The position numbers and the translations under genes were made by a program. This document shows, one piece after another, positions 10,701-17,373 of a stretch of DNA of 64,000 nucleotides. The stretch comes from CAVRXT01 sp049644285 (GTDB lineage: Bacteria > Acidobacteriota > Terriglobia > Acidiferrales > UBA7541), in NCBI GenBank assembly GCA_049644285.1, contig JBARRP010000219.1, positions 26,129 through 90,128 on the forward strand, read 5' to 3'. Positions within the stretch are counted from its first letter, which is position 1; each line of letters opens with the position of its first letter. Below the pieces are notes generated by a model that was given only the letters and a program-made list of their open reading frames with translations, had not been told where the DNA came from and made no database searches.

Positions 10701-11149
10701 CCGTATGGAAGCATCGTGACACTCTGGGGCGGCCCAAGTACGGAACGCTCGGCTGGATCGCTTTGCCGAATGTGTTCCTGTTTCAGATCGTTTTGCCGCT
10801 CGTTTCACCGCTCATCGACTTTCTCTTTCTCCTCTCCCTCGTTCTCTGGGGACTTGCGCAGTTCCGCATCACCAGGGTGCCGCTGCTGTGGACCGCGCAA
10901 GACGTGGAACGCTCGTTGATTTTTTTCGCTGCCTTCATGGTGATTGACCTCTTCACCTGCGTCATCGCCTTCGCTCTCGAAAAGCACGAGGACTGGACCT
11001 TGCTCGCCCCGCTCCTCATCCAGCGCTTTTACTACCGCCAGATGATGTACGTTGTGCTCTTCCGCGCCCTGAAGGAAGCGGTGCAGGGACGCCCGGTCGG
11101 CTGGCGCGGCGTCGAGCCGCAAATGCCCGCCCCCGTCGCCCAGGCCTGA
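7763..11149 (+). CDS. Three-domain fusion: GH18-like hydrolase, NodB polysaccharide deacetylase and GT2 synthase
   Basis: Protein of 1128 residues. After a short basic N-terminus comes a membrane anchor (about residues 20-44). Residues about 70-425 are GH18-like, of the YaaH/SleL kind, with VVLDFE near residue 203 standing in for the usual DxxDxDxE strand. Residues about 465-690 are a NodB-type deacetylase: SFDDGPDP near 479, HTFTHPE near 532 and RPPYG near 571. A second membrane segment follows near 715-745. The GT2 domain starts near 755 (IPAYNEE), with DADT near 840, EDTDL near 931 and QRFRW near 969, then about four membrane helices. The layout suggests a synthase that makes a beta-linked aminosugar polymer on the inside, with deacetylation and trimming outside. 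Polymer identity is inferred, not shown. Confidence 0.9.
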   Translation: MAERKPIFYDEERRRWRRTRLALEISGAALTLLLVVFVVNVLVLKPRLPVNLLPDSRPSLHAIRSRSGPKPIVYRQGRRRRVAAIGKIPQNYDPLRAAFYENGEPSGLASLQQHYRDVDLLIPEALYCISPDGRLDVNIDPKLTDWIHSTGIELPIMPLVQNSDGTNFRAKELAELLAHETARAALIRSLVQYAVTQHDPGVVLDFELVPDSSQPEFRKFILGLATALHAENLKLMVALPAADWAYDYKGIAQHADAIILMNYDQHWLTSPPGPIAAQDWYLRNLQKILELVPPEKVVMGIANYAYDWPEKSRQNPHPVGASKTFQEALVSAVESESSVDFDSDTLNPHYSYEDENNTVHDVWFLDGVTAYNELRAAERAGIHGTALWRLGSEDPSVWFIWDATHPTDAVRAKLEEIPPGYDLILEGAGDIWKITATPQSGKRNFDYDAPSDTFTDETFDAYPLSWRIDQMGAAPGKIALSFDDGPDPAFTPKILDILREKQVPAVFFVIGEEANRYPEIVRREYQEGNEIGNHTFTHPEMDTISRTQLSLELNLTERLLESSLGVKTLLFRPPYGIDHQPETANEIALLPIPQSMGYIIVGAWIDPHDWGEPGGGAPPPAQVVVDRVLQQAQAQRGRGNIVLMHDGGGDRSRTIEALPQLIDGLRAKGYQFVEVSDLLGQQRAEVMPPLTHQEWLLARADAFIFELVHWLRLGIAYIFVLGILLVSGRALIIGLLALAEKARPAPPENPDYKPPVSVLIPAYNEEAVIVETVRAALASHYHDLEVIVVDDGSKDDTAGRVQAAFGHDARVRLLSQPNRGKPSALNHGLATANGEIVVSIDADTVVDPDAIPLLVRHFADARVGAVAGNVKVRNRNRWLTRWQALEYITSQNLEKRAFGLLNCIPVVPGAIGAWRADLVRSCGGFSGDTVAEDTDLTMTIRRSGWKIRYDEDAIGHTEVPETLEALIKQRFRWTFGTLQAVWKHRDTLGRPKYGTLGWIALPNVFLFQIVLPLVSPLIDFLFLLSLVLWGLAQFRITRVPLLWTAQDVERSLIFFAAFMVIDLFTCVIAFALEKHEDWTLLAPLLIQRFYYRQMMYVVLFRALKEAVQGRPVGWRGVEPQMPAPVAQA

Positions 11150-11179
11150 CGAACGCGGGGAGATCGCCTCTGGAGAGTC

Positions 11180-11194
11180 TTGGTAGCCACGGCG
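11180..11194. repeat. Short dispersed repeat copy (TTGGTAGCCACGGCG)
   Basis: The 15-base string here is identical to 26328-26342, where it forms the left part of a hairpin. It lies between the large fusion gene and panB and is not coding. Two copies in one window suggest a dispersed intergenic element. Confidence 0.45.
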
Positions 11195-11362
11195 AGCGCC
11201 TTTCTCGTCCTGGCCCTTCCTGCTGAATGGTCGCTTCACATTTGGGGTGTCCGCCCCGGCGGACGCCTCCTACGTCGTTCCCGACTCGCGCTTGGCTCCT
11301 GTGTTACAATGGGGTTGTTCTGGGTTGCATCCCGCACTCAGGGAGCGGCACCGGAGGACAAC

Positions 11363-12256
11363 ATGAGCGTTGCACCCCATGCGGGCAACGGGAAAATAAC
11401 CGTGCCCGACATCCTCTCTCGAAAATCGCACGTTTCAGCCAGTCACCCCGAAACGAACCGGAAAATTACCTGCCTTACGGCGTATGACTATCCGACTGCG
11501 CGCCTCCTCGATGAGGCCGGCGTGGATATCCTGCTCGTCGGCGATTCGCTTGGCATGGTGGTTCTCGGCTACGACAACACCCTGCCCGTTACGCTCGAGG
11601 AAATCCTGCACCATGCCCGTGCCGTGCGCCGTGGTACGCAGCGAGCCCTCGTCGTCGCCGACATGGCTTACGGCAGCTATCACGTCTCCATCGAAGAATC
11701 ACTTCGAGCAGCCCTGCGATTGGTGAAGGAGGGCGGCGCCGAAGCCGTAAAGGTCGAAGGCGGCGAGCGCCGCCTCGAGCTGATCAATCGCTTGGTCGAA
11801 GCGGAGATTCCGGTGATGGGGCATGTCGGACTGACGCCGCAATCACTCAATGCCCTTGGCGGATTCAAGGTGCAGGGTCGAACGGCCGAAGCGGCCGAGC
11901 AGCTTCAACGCGACGCGCGCGCCGTCGAAGCCGCCGGAGCGTTTTCGGTCGTCCTCGAATCGGTGCCTCGTGAACTTGCGGCGCAGATCACGGAAACACT
12001 GCGGATCCCCACGATCGGTATTGGTGCTGGACCTGATTGCGATGGCCAGATCCTTGTTTTCCACGACATCGTAGGGTTGACGCTCGGCGGAATGCCGAAA
12101 TTTGCGCGGCAGTACGCGAATCTTTCCGCCGAGATTTCGCGTGCGGTGAACGAATATTGCGATGACGTTCGCGAGGGTAGATTCCCGTCGGACGCTGAGT
12201 CGTATCATCTCTCGGCGGACCTTCGCGAACGCCTCCTCCCGCGCGATCGCGTCTAA
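11363..12256 (+). CDS. panB: 3-methyl-2-oxobutanoate hydroxymethyltransferase (pantothenate synthesis)
   Basis: Protein of 297 residues. PanB transfers a hydroxymethyl group from methylene-tetrahydrofolate to alpha-ketoisovalerate, giving ketopantoate, the first step of pantothenate and CoA synthesis. Family landmarks are present: LTAYDYPTA, VGDSLGMV, the DMAYGSY segment, KVEGG, GHVGLTPQ and IGIGAGPDCDGQILV. The frame is open further upstream, but ATG at 11363 has a good Shine-Dalgarno (GGAGG six bases before) and begins a protein of normal length. panC lies 0.9 kb downstream on the same strand with a DinB-like gene between; panD is not in the window. Confidence 0.97.
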   Translation: MSVAPHAGNGKITVPDILSRKSHVSASHPETNRKITCLTAYDYPTARLLDEAGVDILLVGDSLGMVVLGYDNTLPVTLEEILHHARAVRRGTQRALVVADMAYGSYHVSIEESLRAALRLVKEGGAEAVKVEGGERRLELINRLVEAEIPVMGHVGLTPQSLNALGGFKVQGRTAEAAEQLQRDARAVEAAGAFSVVLESVPRELAAQITETLRIPTIGIGAGPDCDGQILVFHDIVGLTLGGMPKFARQYANLSAEISRAVNEYCDDVREGRFPSDAESYHLSADLRERLLPRDRV

Positions 12257-12441
12257 GGTTTGCACCAGGAGCGGCTGGGTTCTACATCGCGCTCTTCGCA
12301 TTCTGGTGCCGTTCGCATGCTTGATCGGACTCTTGCATGGCGCGGCCCTGCGCCTTCTGGTGTTGTAGCCCGCCTCTTCCGAGGCGGGGATTTTCGGAGG
12401 GACACAAGCAAAATTTGCCTCGACGCCGGCGAGCCTTCGTT

Positions 12442-12470
12442 TGTCATTCTGATCGAAGCGAAGAATCTCT
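12442..12470. repeat. Dispersed GTCATTC-GAAGCGAAGAATCT repeat copy
   Basis: Intergenic string of the type GTCATTC(C/T)GA-CGAAGCGA-GAATCT. Related copies lie at 14205-14314 (two arms, inverted) and 49567-49594 (opposite orientation). It sits between panB and the DinB-like gene in sequence without a convincing gene. Confidence 0.45.
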
Positions 12471-12576
12471 CCTTCGCAAGAGCCAACAAAACGAGAATTC
12501 TTCGTCACCTTCAATTAAAATCCGCTCTCAGGGCTTTCCAACGGGGTATGACTGAAAATCTGAAAGGAAACAGTCC

Positions 12577-13086
12577 ATGAACGTCGAAGACATTCGCACC
12601 CTGTATGATTACAACTCTTGGGCCAACCGCCGCGCGCTTGAAGCCTGCGCCGCTCTGGCTCCGGAGCAGTTCACCAGGGATCTTGGCTCGAGCTTTCGTT
12701 CGGTGCGCGACACCCTTGTCCACATCCTCGGCGCCGAGTGGGTCTGGCTCGAGCGCTGGCACGGTCGTTCCCCGTCGGGGCTGCCGGGAGCCGCTGAACT
12801 CAGCACTCACGCGGCGGTGGCGGAACGCATGGAGGCTCTCGACCGCGATTTACAAGCCTACGTGGTTGGTCTGACGCCCCAAGACTTGGCGAAGATTATC
12901 GAATACAACACCTTCGCCGGAGCACTATCTGCGGAACGGCACTGGCAGATGCTCCAGCATCTGGTCAATCATGGCAGCTATCACCGCGGCCAGATCACCA
13001 CGATGTTGCGCCAACTCGGTGCCAAGCCGGTCGCAACAGATTTGATCGCTTTCTATCGCCAGCAGGCCAAGCCGGCCTCCGCCTAG
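12577..13086 (+). CDS. DinB-fold metal-dependent protein
   Basis: Protein of 169 residues with the DinB/YfiT four-helix-bundle pattern: YNSWANRR near the N-terminus, a first metal histidine in the LVHILGAEW helix, and a C-terminal NHGSYHRGQ helix with two further histidines. This three-histidine set is typical of DinB-like thiol S-transferases (bacillithiol or mycothiol type) and of uncharacterised relatives. ATG at 12577 follows AAAGGA. It is placed between panB and panC on the same strand, but nothing in the sequence ties it to pantothenate. The reaction is unknown. Confidence 0.85.
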   Translation: MNVEDIRTLYDYNSWANRRALEACAALAPEQFTRDLGSSFRSVRDTLVHILGAEWVWLERWHGRSPSGLPGAAELSTHAAVAERMEALDRDLQAYVVGLTPQDLAKIIEYNTFAGALSAERHWQMLQHLVNHGSYHRGQITTMLRQLGAKPVATDLIAFYRQQAKPASA

Positions 13087-13198
13087 TGCACCCATCCGAC
13101 GCAAGTGCGAATTGTGGGGGCGGTTCGCTTGTCCTGAGAGAAGCCGAAGGGCGAATCGCCCGCTCGATGGTATGGTTCGCCTCGCTGTCCGTCTCTTC

Positions 13199-14071
13199 AT
13201 GGAAACAATCCACACAATCGACTGGATGAAACAAGTCGCGCGCGAGGCCCGCGCCTCCGGACGCGTCGTCGGCCTCGTGCCGACCATGGGCGCCCTCCAC
13301 GCGGGTCACTTTTCGCTCGTGCGAGCCGCCCGAGCGCAATGCTCGCCCGTGGTCGTCTCGATTTTCGTGAATCCCAAGCAGTTCGGCCCGTCGGAGGATT
13401 TCGAAAAATATCCGCGTCGGCTCGAACAGGACCGTGACAAGCTAGAAACTCTCGGCGTGGATTACGTCTTCGCGCCGGCGGCCGCGGAGATGTATCCGAA
13501 TGGCTTTCGTACCGCTGTCTTCGTCGAAGGACTGAGCGACCGCCTCGAAGGCCGCTCCCGCCCGGGCCATTTCCGCGGCGTCACGACGGTCGTGTTGAAA
13601 TTGCTAGAAATCGTGCAGCCGCGGTTCGCTTTCTTCGGGCGCAAGGACGCCCAGCAGTGTCGCATCATCCGGCAAATGACTGCTGACCTTAACCTGGACA
13701 CCGAAATCGTTTCCTGCCCCATCGTCCGCGAGCCGGATGGTTTGGCGCTTTCTTCGCGTAATGCCTACTTGAAAGGGGACGAGCGCCGCGCCGCCGCAGT
13801 TCTTCATCGCGCGCTCGAAACCGCGCGACGTGAGATCGCCGCCGGCGAGCGTGACACTCTGCGCCTGCTCTCGGAGATGCGGCGAGCAATCGACGGAGAG
13901 AAACTGGCCGCGCTCGATTATGCGGAAATTGTCGACGCAGAAACGCTCGAGCCTGTAGTGCGCCTGCGCAAGACGTGCCTGATCCTGCTGGCTGCCTTCA
14001 TCCGCTCAACGCGCCTCATCGATAACGCCCTAGTCGAAGAAGACGCCGATTCGTTCCGCGCAACGCTGTGA
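13199..14071 (+). CDS. panC: Pantothenate synthetase
   Basis: Protein of 290 residues that joins pantoate and beta-alanine with ATP via a pantoyl-adenylate. The family motifs are clear: VPTMGALHAGH (HIGH-like), VSIFVNPKQFGPSEDF, the FFGRKDAQQ segment, and LALSSRNAYL. ATG at 13199 gives the normal N-terminus (METIHTID); in-frame upstream ATGs at 13172 and earlier would add residues read through a repeat-like stretch and are less likely. No strong ribosome-binding site is visible. It completes the panB-panC pair on the plus strand. Confidence 0.96.
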   Translation: METIHTIDWMKQVAREARASGRVVGLVPTMGALHAGHFSLVRAARAQCSPVVVSIFVNPKQFGPSEDFEKYPRRLEQDRDKLETLGVDYVFAPAAAEMYPNGFRTAVFVEGLSDRLEGRSRPGHFRGVTTVVLKLLEIVQPRFAFFGRKDAQQCRIIRQMTADLNLDTEIVSCPIVREPDGLALSSRNAYLKGDERRAAAVLHRALETARREIAAGERDTLRLLSEMRRAIDGEKLAALDYAEIVDAETLEPVVRLRKTCLILLAAFIRSTRLIDNALVEEDADSFRATL

Positions 14072-14119
14072 GGTCGAAGGTGAGCGCAGCCGAATCCACG
14101 CCCGGTCCGAGCTCGTAGC

Positions 14120-14137
14120 GGCACGGCACACCGTGCC
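14120..14137. repeat. Dispersed palindrome copy 1 (GGCACGG-CACA-CCGTGCC)
   Basis: Seven-base perfect stem with a four-base loop. It belongs to the same family as copies at 39787-39806, 46845-46864 and 49666-49684, all built on GGCACGG-NATG/NACA-CCGTGC. This copy is intergenic, downstream of panC. Confidence 0.65.
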
Positions 14138-14204
14138 TGCTCCGCAGACATTTATGACCTCCGCCTCAGTCAACGCGTCCGATCGGTCGTAGGCGCTGCG
14201 TCCT

Positions 14205-14314
14205 TGTCATTCCGAGTCATTTCCGAAGTGCGCCTTTTGCACTCCGGATGGGGTTACGGAGCGAGGAATCTGCTTTTCTCGCAGTGCTCAACGGAAAAGG
14301 AGATTCCTCGTCAT
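14205..14314. repeat. Inverted repeat of the GTCATTC/GAGGAATCT family
   Basis: GCGAGGAATCT at 14261-14271 is answered by AGATTCCTCG at 14301-14310, and GTCATTCCGAG lies at 14206-14216. This can fold as a large hairpin. Similar words are at 12442-12470 and 49567-49594. Noncoding. Confidence 0.45.
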
Positions 14315-14402
14315 CCGCCGTGGGGGACTCCTCGGAAGAACAGCTTGGATGGTTTTTCAGGGCTCTGTTAGCCCCGGAAGGCAGGACCATCGGCCGCGCC
14401 GA

Positions 14403-14885
14403 TCAGCCCGCCGCGGCGGCGCTTTCGGAGTTCTCCATCGCCTTCAGCACTTCGGCGGCATGGCCTTTCGGCGTGACCTTATCCCAAATCTTGCGGATTT
14501 TGCCGTCCGGGCCGATCCAAAAAGTCGTCCGCACGATCCCGAGGAACGATTTCCCCAGGAAGCTCTTCATCCGTCGCGTCCCATAGGCCTCGATCGCCTG
14601 AAATTCGGTGTCGGCCAGGAGCGGGAAATTCAATTTGAACTTGGCTTTGAATTTCGCCTGCGTCTCGACGGAATCACCGCTGGCTCCCAGGACATGGGTA
14701 TCGAGCTTCTGGAATTTCTTCATGGCGTCGCGAAACTCGGACGCTTCGTTGATTCACCCCGGAGTGTTTGCTTTCGGGAAGAAGTACAGAACCACGTTCT
14801 TGCCGCGAAAATCCGCAAGTGAAATTTCCTTGCCTTCATCGGAGGGCACCAGAAAATCGGGCGCCTTATCGCCTTCTTTAAGCAT
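14403..14885 (-). CDS. Thiol peroxidase of the BCP/PrxQ type with UGA (selenocysteine) at the peroxidatic position
   Basis: Reading minus from ATG at 14885 gives a full-length BCP-type peroxiredoxin of 160 residues, provided the UGA at 14754-14756 (codon 44) is read through. Before it stands MLKEGDKAPDF, the VVLYFFPKANTPG strand and then UGA; after it the frame continues without a shift as INEASEFRD, GASGDS, FPLLAD and TFWIGPDGKIRKIW. In the family the residue after TPG is the peroxidatic cysteine, so UGA replaces exactly the catalytic codon. The usual nearby second cysteine is absent, so this would be a one-Sec enzyme reducing hydrogen peroxide and organic peroxides. selA is at 45305 in the same window. 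A standard caller would report only a 106-residue fragment (14403-14723). A nonsense mutation is the alternative. Confidence 0.82.
14725..14744 (-). promoter_or_regulatory. Candidate bacterial SECIS hairpin after the UGA codon
   Basis: On the minus strand the mRNA reads GCGUC CGA GUU UCG C GACGC. This is an eight-pair stem with a three-base loop starting with G and one bulged C on the 3' side. The loop starts 18 bases after the UGA, inside the 16-37 base spacing described for bacterial SECIS elements, and a G among the first two loop bases is the accepted rule. It lies inside the coding frame, as bacterial SECIS elements do. Identified by eye; not tested with a folding program. Confidence 0.6.
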
Positions 14886-15000
14886 CCTCACACCTGTCCG
14901 GCCCCGGAGAGCGCACGGGCCCTTGTTTCTTTACGCGGGGTGGGTGGGAAAGATTACTTCTGATTTCCTTCTTACCACGTCCAAGGAATTTCCGCCAGCC

Positions 15001-16518
15001 CTAGGACTCGCTGAGCAGCCGTTTCAAAATCTCGTTCACTGCCTGGGGATTGGCTTGGCCACGGGTTTCGCGCATGACTTGACCCACAAAAAATTTAAAG
15101 ACGCCCTCATTTCCAGCGCGATACTTTGCGACATTGTCCGGATTCTTCTCGATCACAGCCTGCGCGACCCTTTCTAGCTCCTCCCTGTCAAATATGACTT
15201 GGAGCCCCAGTTCTTTGACTGTGTCATCAAGGGTCTTCCGTGTCTCAAACATATGGGCGAAGTACTTCTTCCCAATTGCAGCATTGTATTGCTTATCTTC
15301 AATTCTCTCCACCAACCGAGCAAGCTCGACCGGGTGAACCGGAAAATCCCAAACCTGTTTGATTTCGCGGAGGTCAGTCCCTGATTCCTTAAGCCTTCTC
15401 AGCAGCTCGCCCTGTATCCAGTTCGCGATGCCTTTCGCCGATGTGTCACCGGTGCTGGCGTTAACGGCCGCGCCGAAGTAGTCCGCCAGTGCCCGCGTCG
15501 CCGTTAGCACTCCCGCGTCGTATGGCGTAATGCCATCAAATTTCAGGAACTCCTCGCGGCGTTTGTCCGGCAGCTTCGGCATCCCGCGGCGAATCTCCTC
15601 GAGCGCCGCCGTGGGGACGTGCACCGGCAGCAAGTCCGGCTCCGGGAAGTACCGGTAATCGTGGGCGAATTCCTTCGAGCGCATCGGCTCAGTGCGATCG
15701 GCGGCGACATTCCACAGCCGCGTCTCTTGCGATATTTTTCCGCCCGACTCCAGCACGCCGATTTGCCGCTCAATTTCATATTCGAGCGCGTGCTGCAGAA
15801 ACCGGAAAGAATTCAGGTTCTTCACTTCGGCTTTGGTGCCGAATTTCTCCGCGCCACGCAGCCGCACACTCACGTTGGCATCGCACCGCAGCGACCCTTC
15901 TTCCATGTTGCAGTCGCTCACCTCGGTGTATTCCAGCACCTGCTTGAGCGCAGTCAGGTACGCGTAGGCCTCGCCGGGCGTGCGCAGATCGGGCTCCGAG
16001 ACGATTTCCATCAGGGGCACGCCGCAACGGTTGAAATCAATGTAGCTCCAGCGGTCGGAGTCTTGAAAACCCTCGTGCAGATTCTTCGCCGCATCCTCCT
16101 CCAGGTGCAACCGGGTGATTCCAATTCGTTTCTTGCTGCCGTCAATTTCGATTTCGAGCCAACCACCCGTTGCCAGGGGCAGTTCGTACATCGAAATCTG
16201 ATAGCCCTTCGGAAGATCGGGATAGAAATAGTTCTTCCGCGCGAACCGGGAGCGCTCCTGCACTTGGCAATGGAGCGCAACCGACGCACGCAGCGCTAAC
16301 TCGAGCGCGCGGCGGTTTAGCACCGGAAGCGCCCCGGGCAGGCCCAAACAGACGGGACAAGTATTTGTGTTGGGCGCCTCCCCGAAGCGCGTCGAACAGC
16401 CGCAAAACGCCTTTGTCGCGGTCTGGAGCTGCGCGTGCACCTCAAGCCCGATGACGGCTTCGTACCGCGCCAGCAGTTCGGGCGTGAGCGAGCGCGCTTC
16501 TTCGGTGGTGCGAGCCAT
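15001..16518 (-). CDS. gatB: Aspartyl/glutamyl-tRNA amidotransferase subunit B
   Basis: Protein of 505 residues. GatB, in the GatCAB complex, converts Glu-tRNA(Gln) and/or Asp-tRNA(Asn) to the amide form by phosphorylating the acid group and using ammonia passed from GatA. Visible are IGLEVHAQL at the N-terminus, the zinc-site cysteines (CGC and CPVCLG), the DFNRCGVPLMEIVSEPD core and a C-terminal YqeY/GatB tail domain. Length is normal for the family. ATG at 16518 is the first of the frame. gatA and gatC are not adjacent. It is followed in the same direction by the peroxiredoxin gene with about 115 bases between. Confidence 0.97.
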   Translation of the reverse strand: MARTTEEARSLTPELLARYEAVIGLEVHAQLQTATKAFCGCSTRFGEAPNTNTCPVCLGLPGALPVLNRRALELALRASVALHCQVQERSRFARKNYFYPDLPKGYQISMYELPLATGGWLEIEIDGSKKRIGITRLHLEEDAAKNLHEGFQDSDRWSYIDFNRCGVPLMEIVSEPDLRTPGEAYAYLTALKQVLEYTEVSDCNMEEGSLRCDANVSVRLRGAEKFGTKAEVKNLNSFRFLQHALEYEIERQIGVLESGGKISQETRLWNVAADRTEPMRSKEFAHDYRYFPEPDLLPVHVPTAALEEIRRGMPKLPDKRREEFLKFDGITPYDAGVLTATRALADYFGAAVNASTGDTSAKGIANWIQGELLRRLKESGTDLREIKQVWDFPVHPVELARLVERIEDKQYNAAIGKKYFAHMFETRKTLDDTVKELGLQVIFDREELERVAQAVIEKNPDNVAKYRAGNEGVFKFFVGQVMRETRGQANPQAVNEILKRLLSES

Positions 16519-16760
16519 GGCGAGTAACGGATTATAGCATCAGCGGATGTACCCCGCCCCGGCTCACCGTGCGGCCCTCCCATGCCAATTCGGCATTTCC
16601 GAGTCGGTTCGTCCGACAACCTCAAGATTCGAACGATCTTGGAGCAAATTTTAGCTTGACGTTCTTTTCGCATGTGGTGTACAGCAGTGCCGAATATCAA
16701 CCACAGTTGGCCCCACCGGGGAAAGTCAAATCGGGAATCGTGTTTGGAGAGGAGAGGCTT

Positions 16761-17231
16761 ATGCGCACACGACTTGTAGTATTCGCTCTTGCGCTTGTGG
16801 GTGTTTCCGCAGGACTGGGAGCGGCAGAAGACCCGTTGATCGGCACTTGGAAGCTCAACCTGGCAAAATCCAAATTCAGCCCTGGACCACCGCCGCAGGG
16901 AGAAATCCTAAAGTTCGAGCCGTATGGTGATAACGGCATAAAGGTCACTGCCCAAGTCACTGACGCACAAGGAAAGGCGGTAGTTACCGAATACAGCGGC
17001 AGCTTCGACGGCAAGGATGTTCCCGTAACCGGAACCGAAGATGCTGATACTGCTTCAATGAAGCGGATTAACGCTTCCACAACGGAGCGTACCTACAAGA
17101 AGGCAGGAAAGGTCACTACCACTGCGAGGCGTGTCGTCTCGAAAGATGGTAAGACGCTAACCGTCACGTCAAAAGGAACAAACGCCAAAGGGCAACCGGT
17201 CAACAACGTCTCGGTCTTCGATAAGCAGTAG
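16761..17231 (+). CDS. Small secreted lipocalin-like protein
   Basis: Protein of 156 residues with a clear signal peptide (MRTRLVVFALALVGVSAGLGAA) and a mature part beginning DPLIGTWKLN, which is the start of lipocalin-like beta-barrel domains. The rest is a run of short beta-strand-like segments without cysteines. ATG at 16761 is preceded by GGAGAGG, so this start is preferred over a longer open frame. Proteins of this kind are common and often multicopy in Acidobacteriota, and their ligand is unknown. It stands alone between gatB (divergent) and the TonB-dependent receptor (convergent). Confidence 0.8.
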   Translation: MRTRLVVFALALVGVSAGLGAAEDPLIGTWKLNLAKSKFSPGPPPQGEILKFEPYGDNGIKVTAQVTDAQGKAVVTEYSGSFDGKDVPVTGTEDADTASMKRINASTTERTYKKAGKVTTTARRVVSKDGKTLTVTSKGTNAKGQPVNNVSVFDKQ

Positions 17232-17373
17232 GAAGTGCCGGCAGATCAGGGCACACCCGAGGGACAGGGATGTCCTCATGGACGTCGGCGCGTTTTCTAG
17301 GTTGCTCTGGCTTCGATGGTTTGTTAGCGATTCTTAATTCTCTGTGTCTCCGTGTCTCTGTGGCGCATCGGCC

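Larger units (their letters stand above)
14072..14402. other. Intergenic region between panC and the peroxiredoxin, rich in repeats
   Basis: About 330 bases with no supported gene. It holds one copy of the GGCACGG/CCGTGCC palindrome (14120-14137) and an inverted pair of the GTCATTC-GAGGAATCT type repeat (14205-14216 and 14261-14271 against 14301-14314). The two flanking genes converge here. Confidence 0.6.

Noticed and set aside
14403..14723. Peroxiredoxin as a simple truncated pseudogene
   Set aside because: The upstream part is intact, in frame and separated only by a UGA at the catalytic codon, and selA is present. A pseudogene is kept only as the alternative.
17340..17364. String CTCTGTGTCTCCGTGTCTCTGTGGC and a looser match near 39474-39506
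   Set aside because: The two copies are too different, and the words too simple, to claim a repeat family from this window alone.
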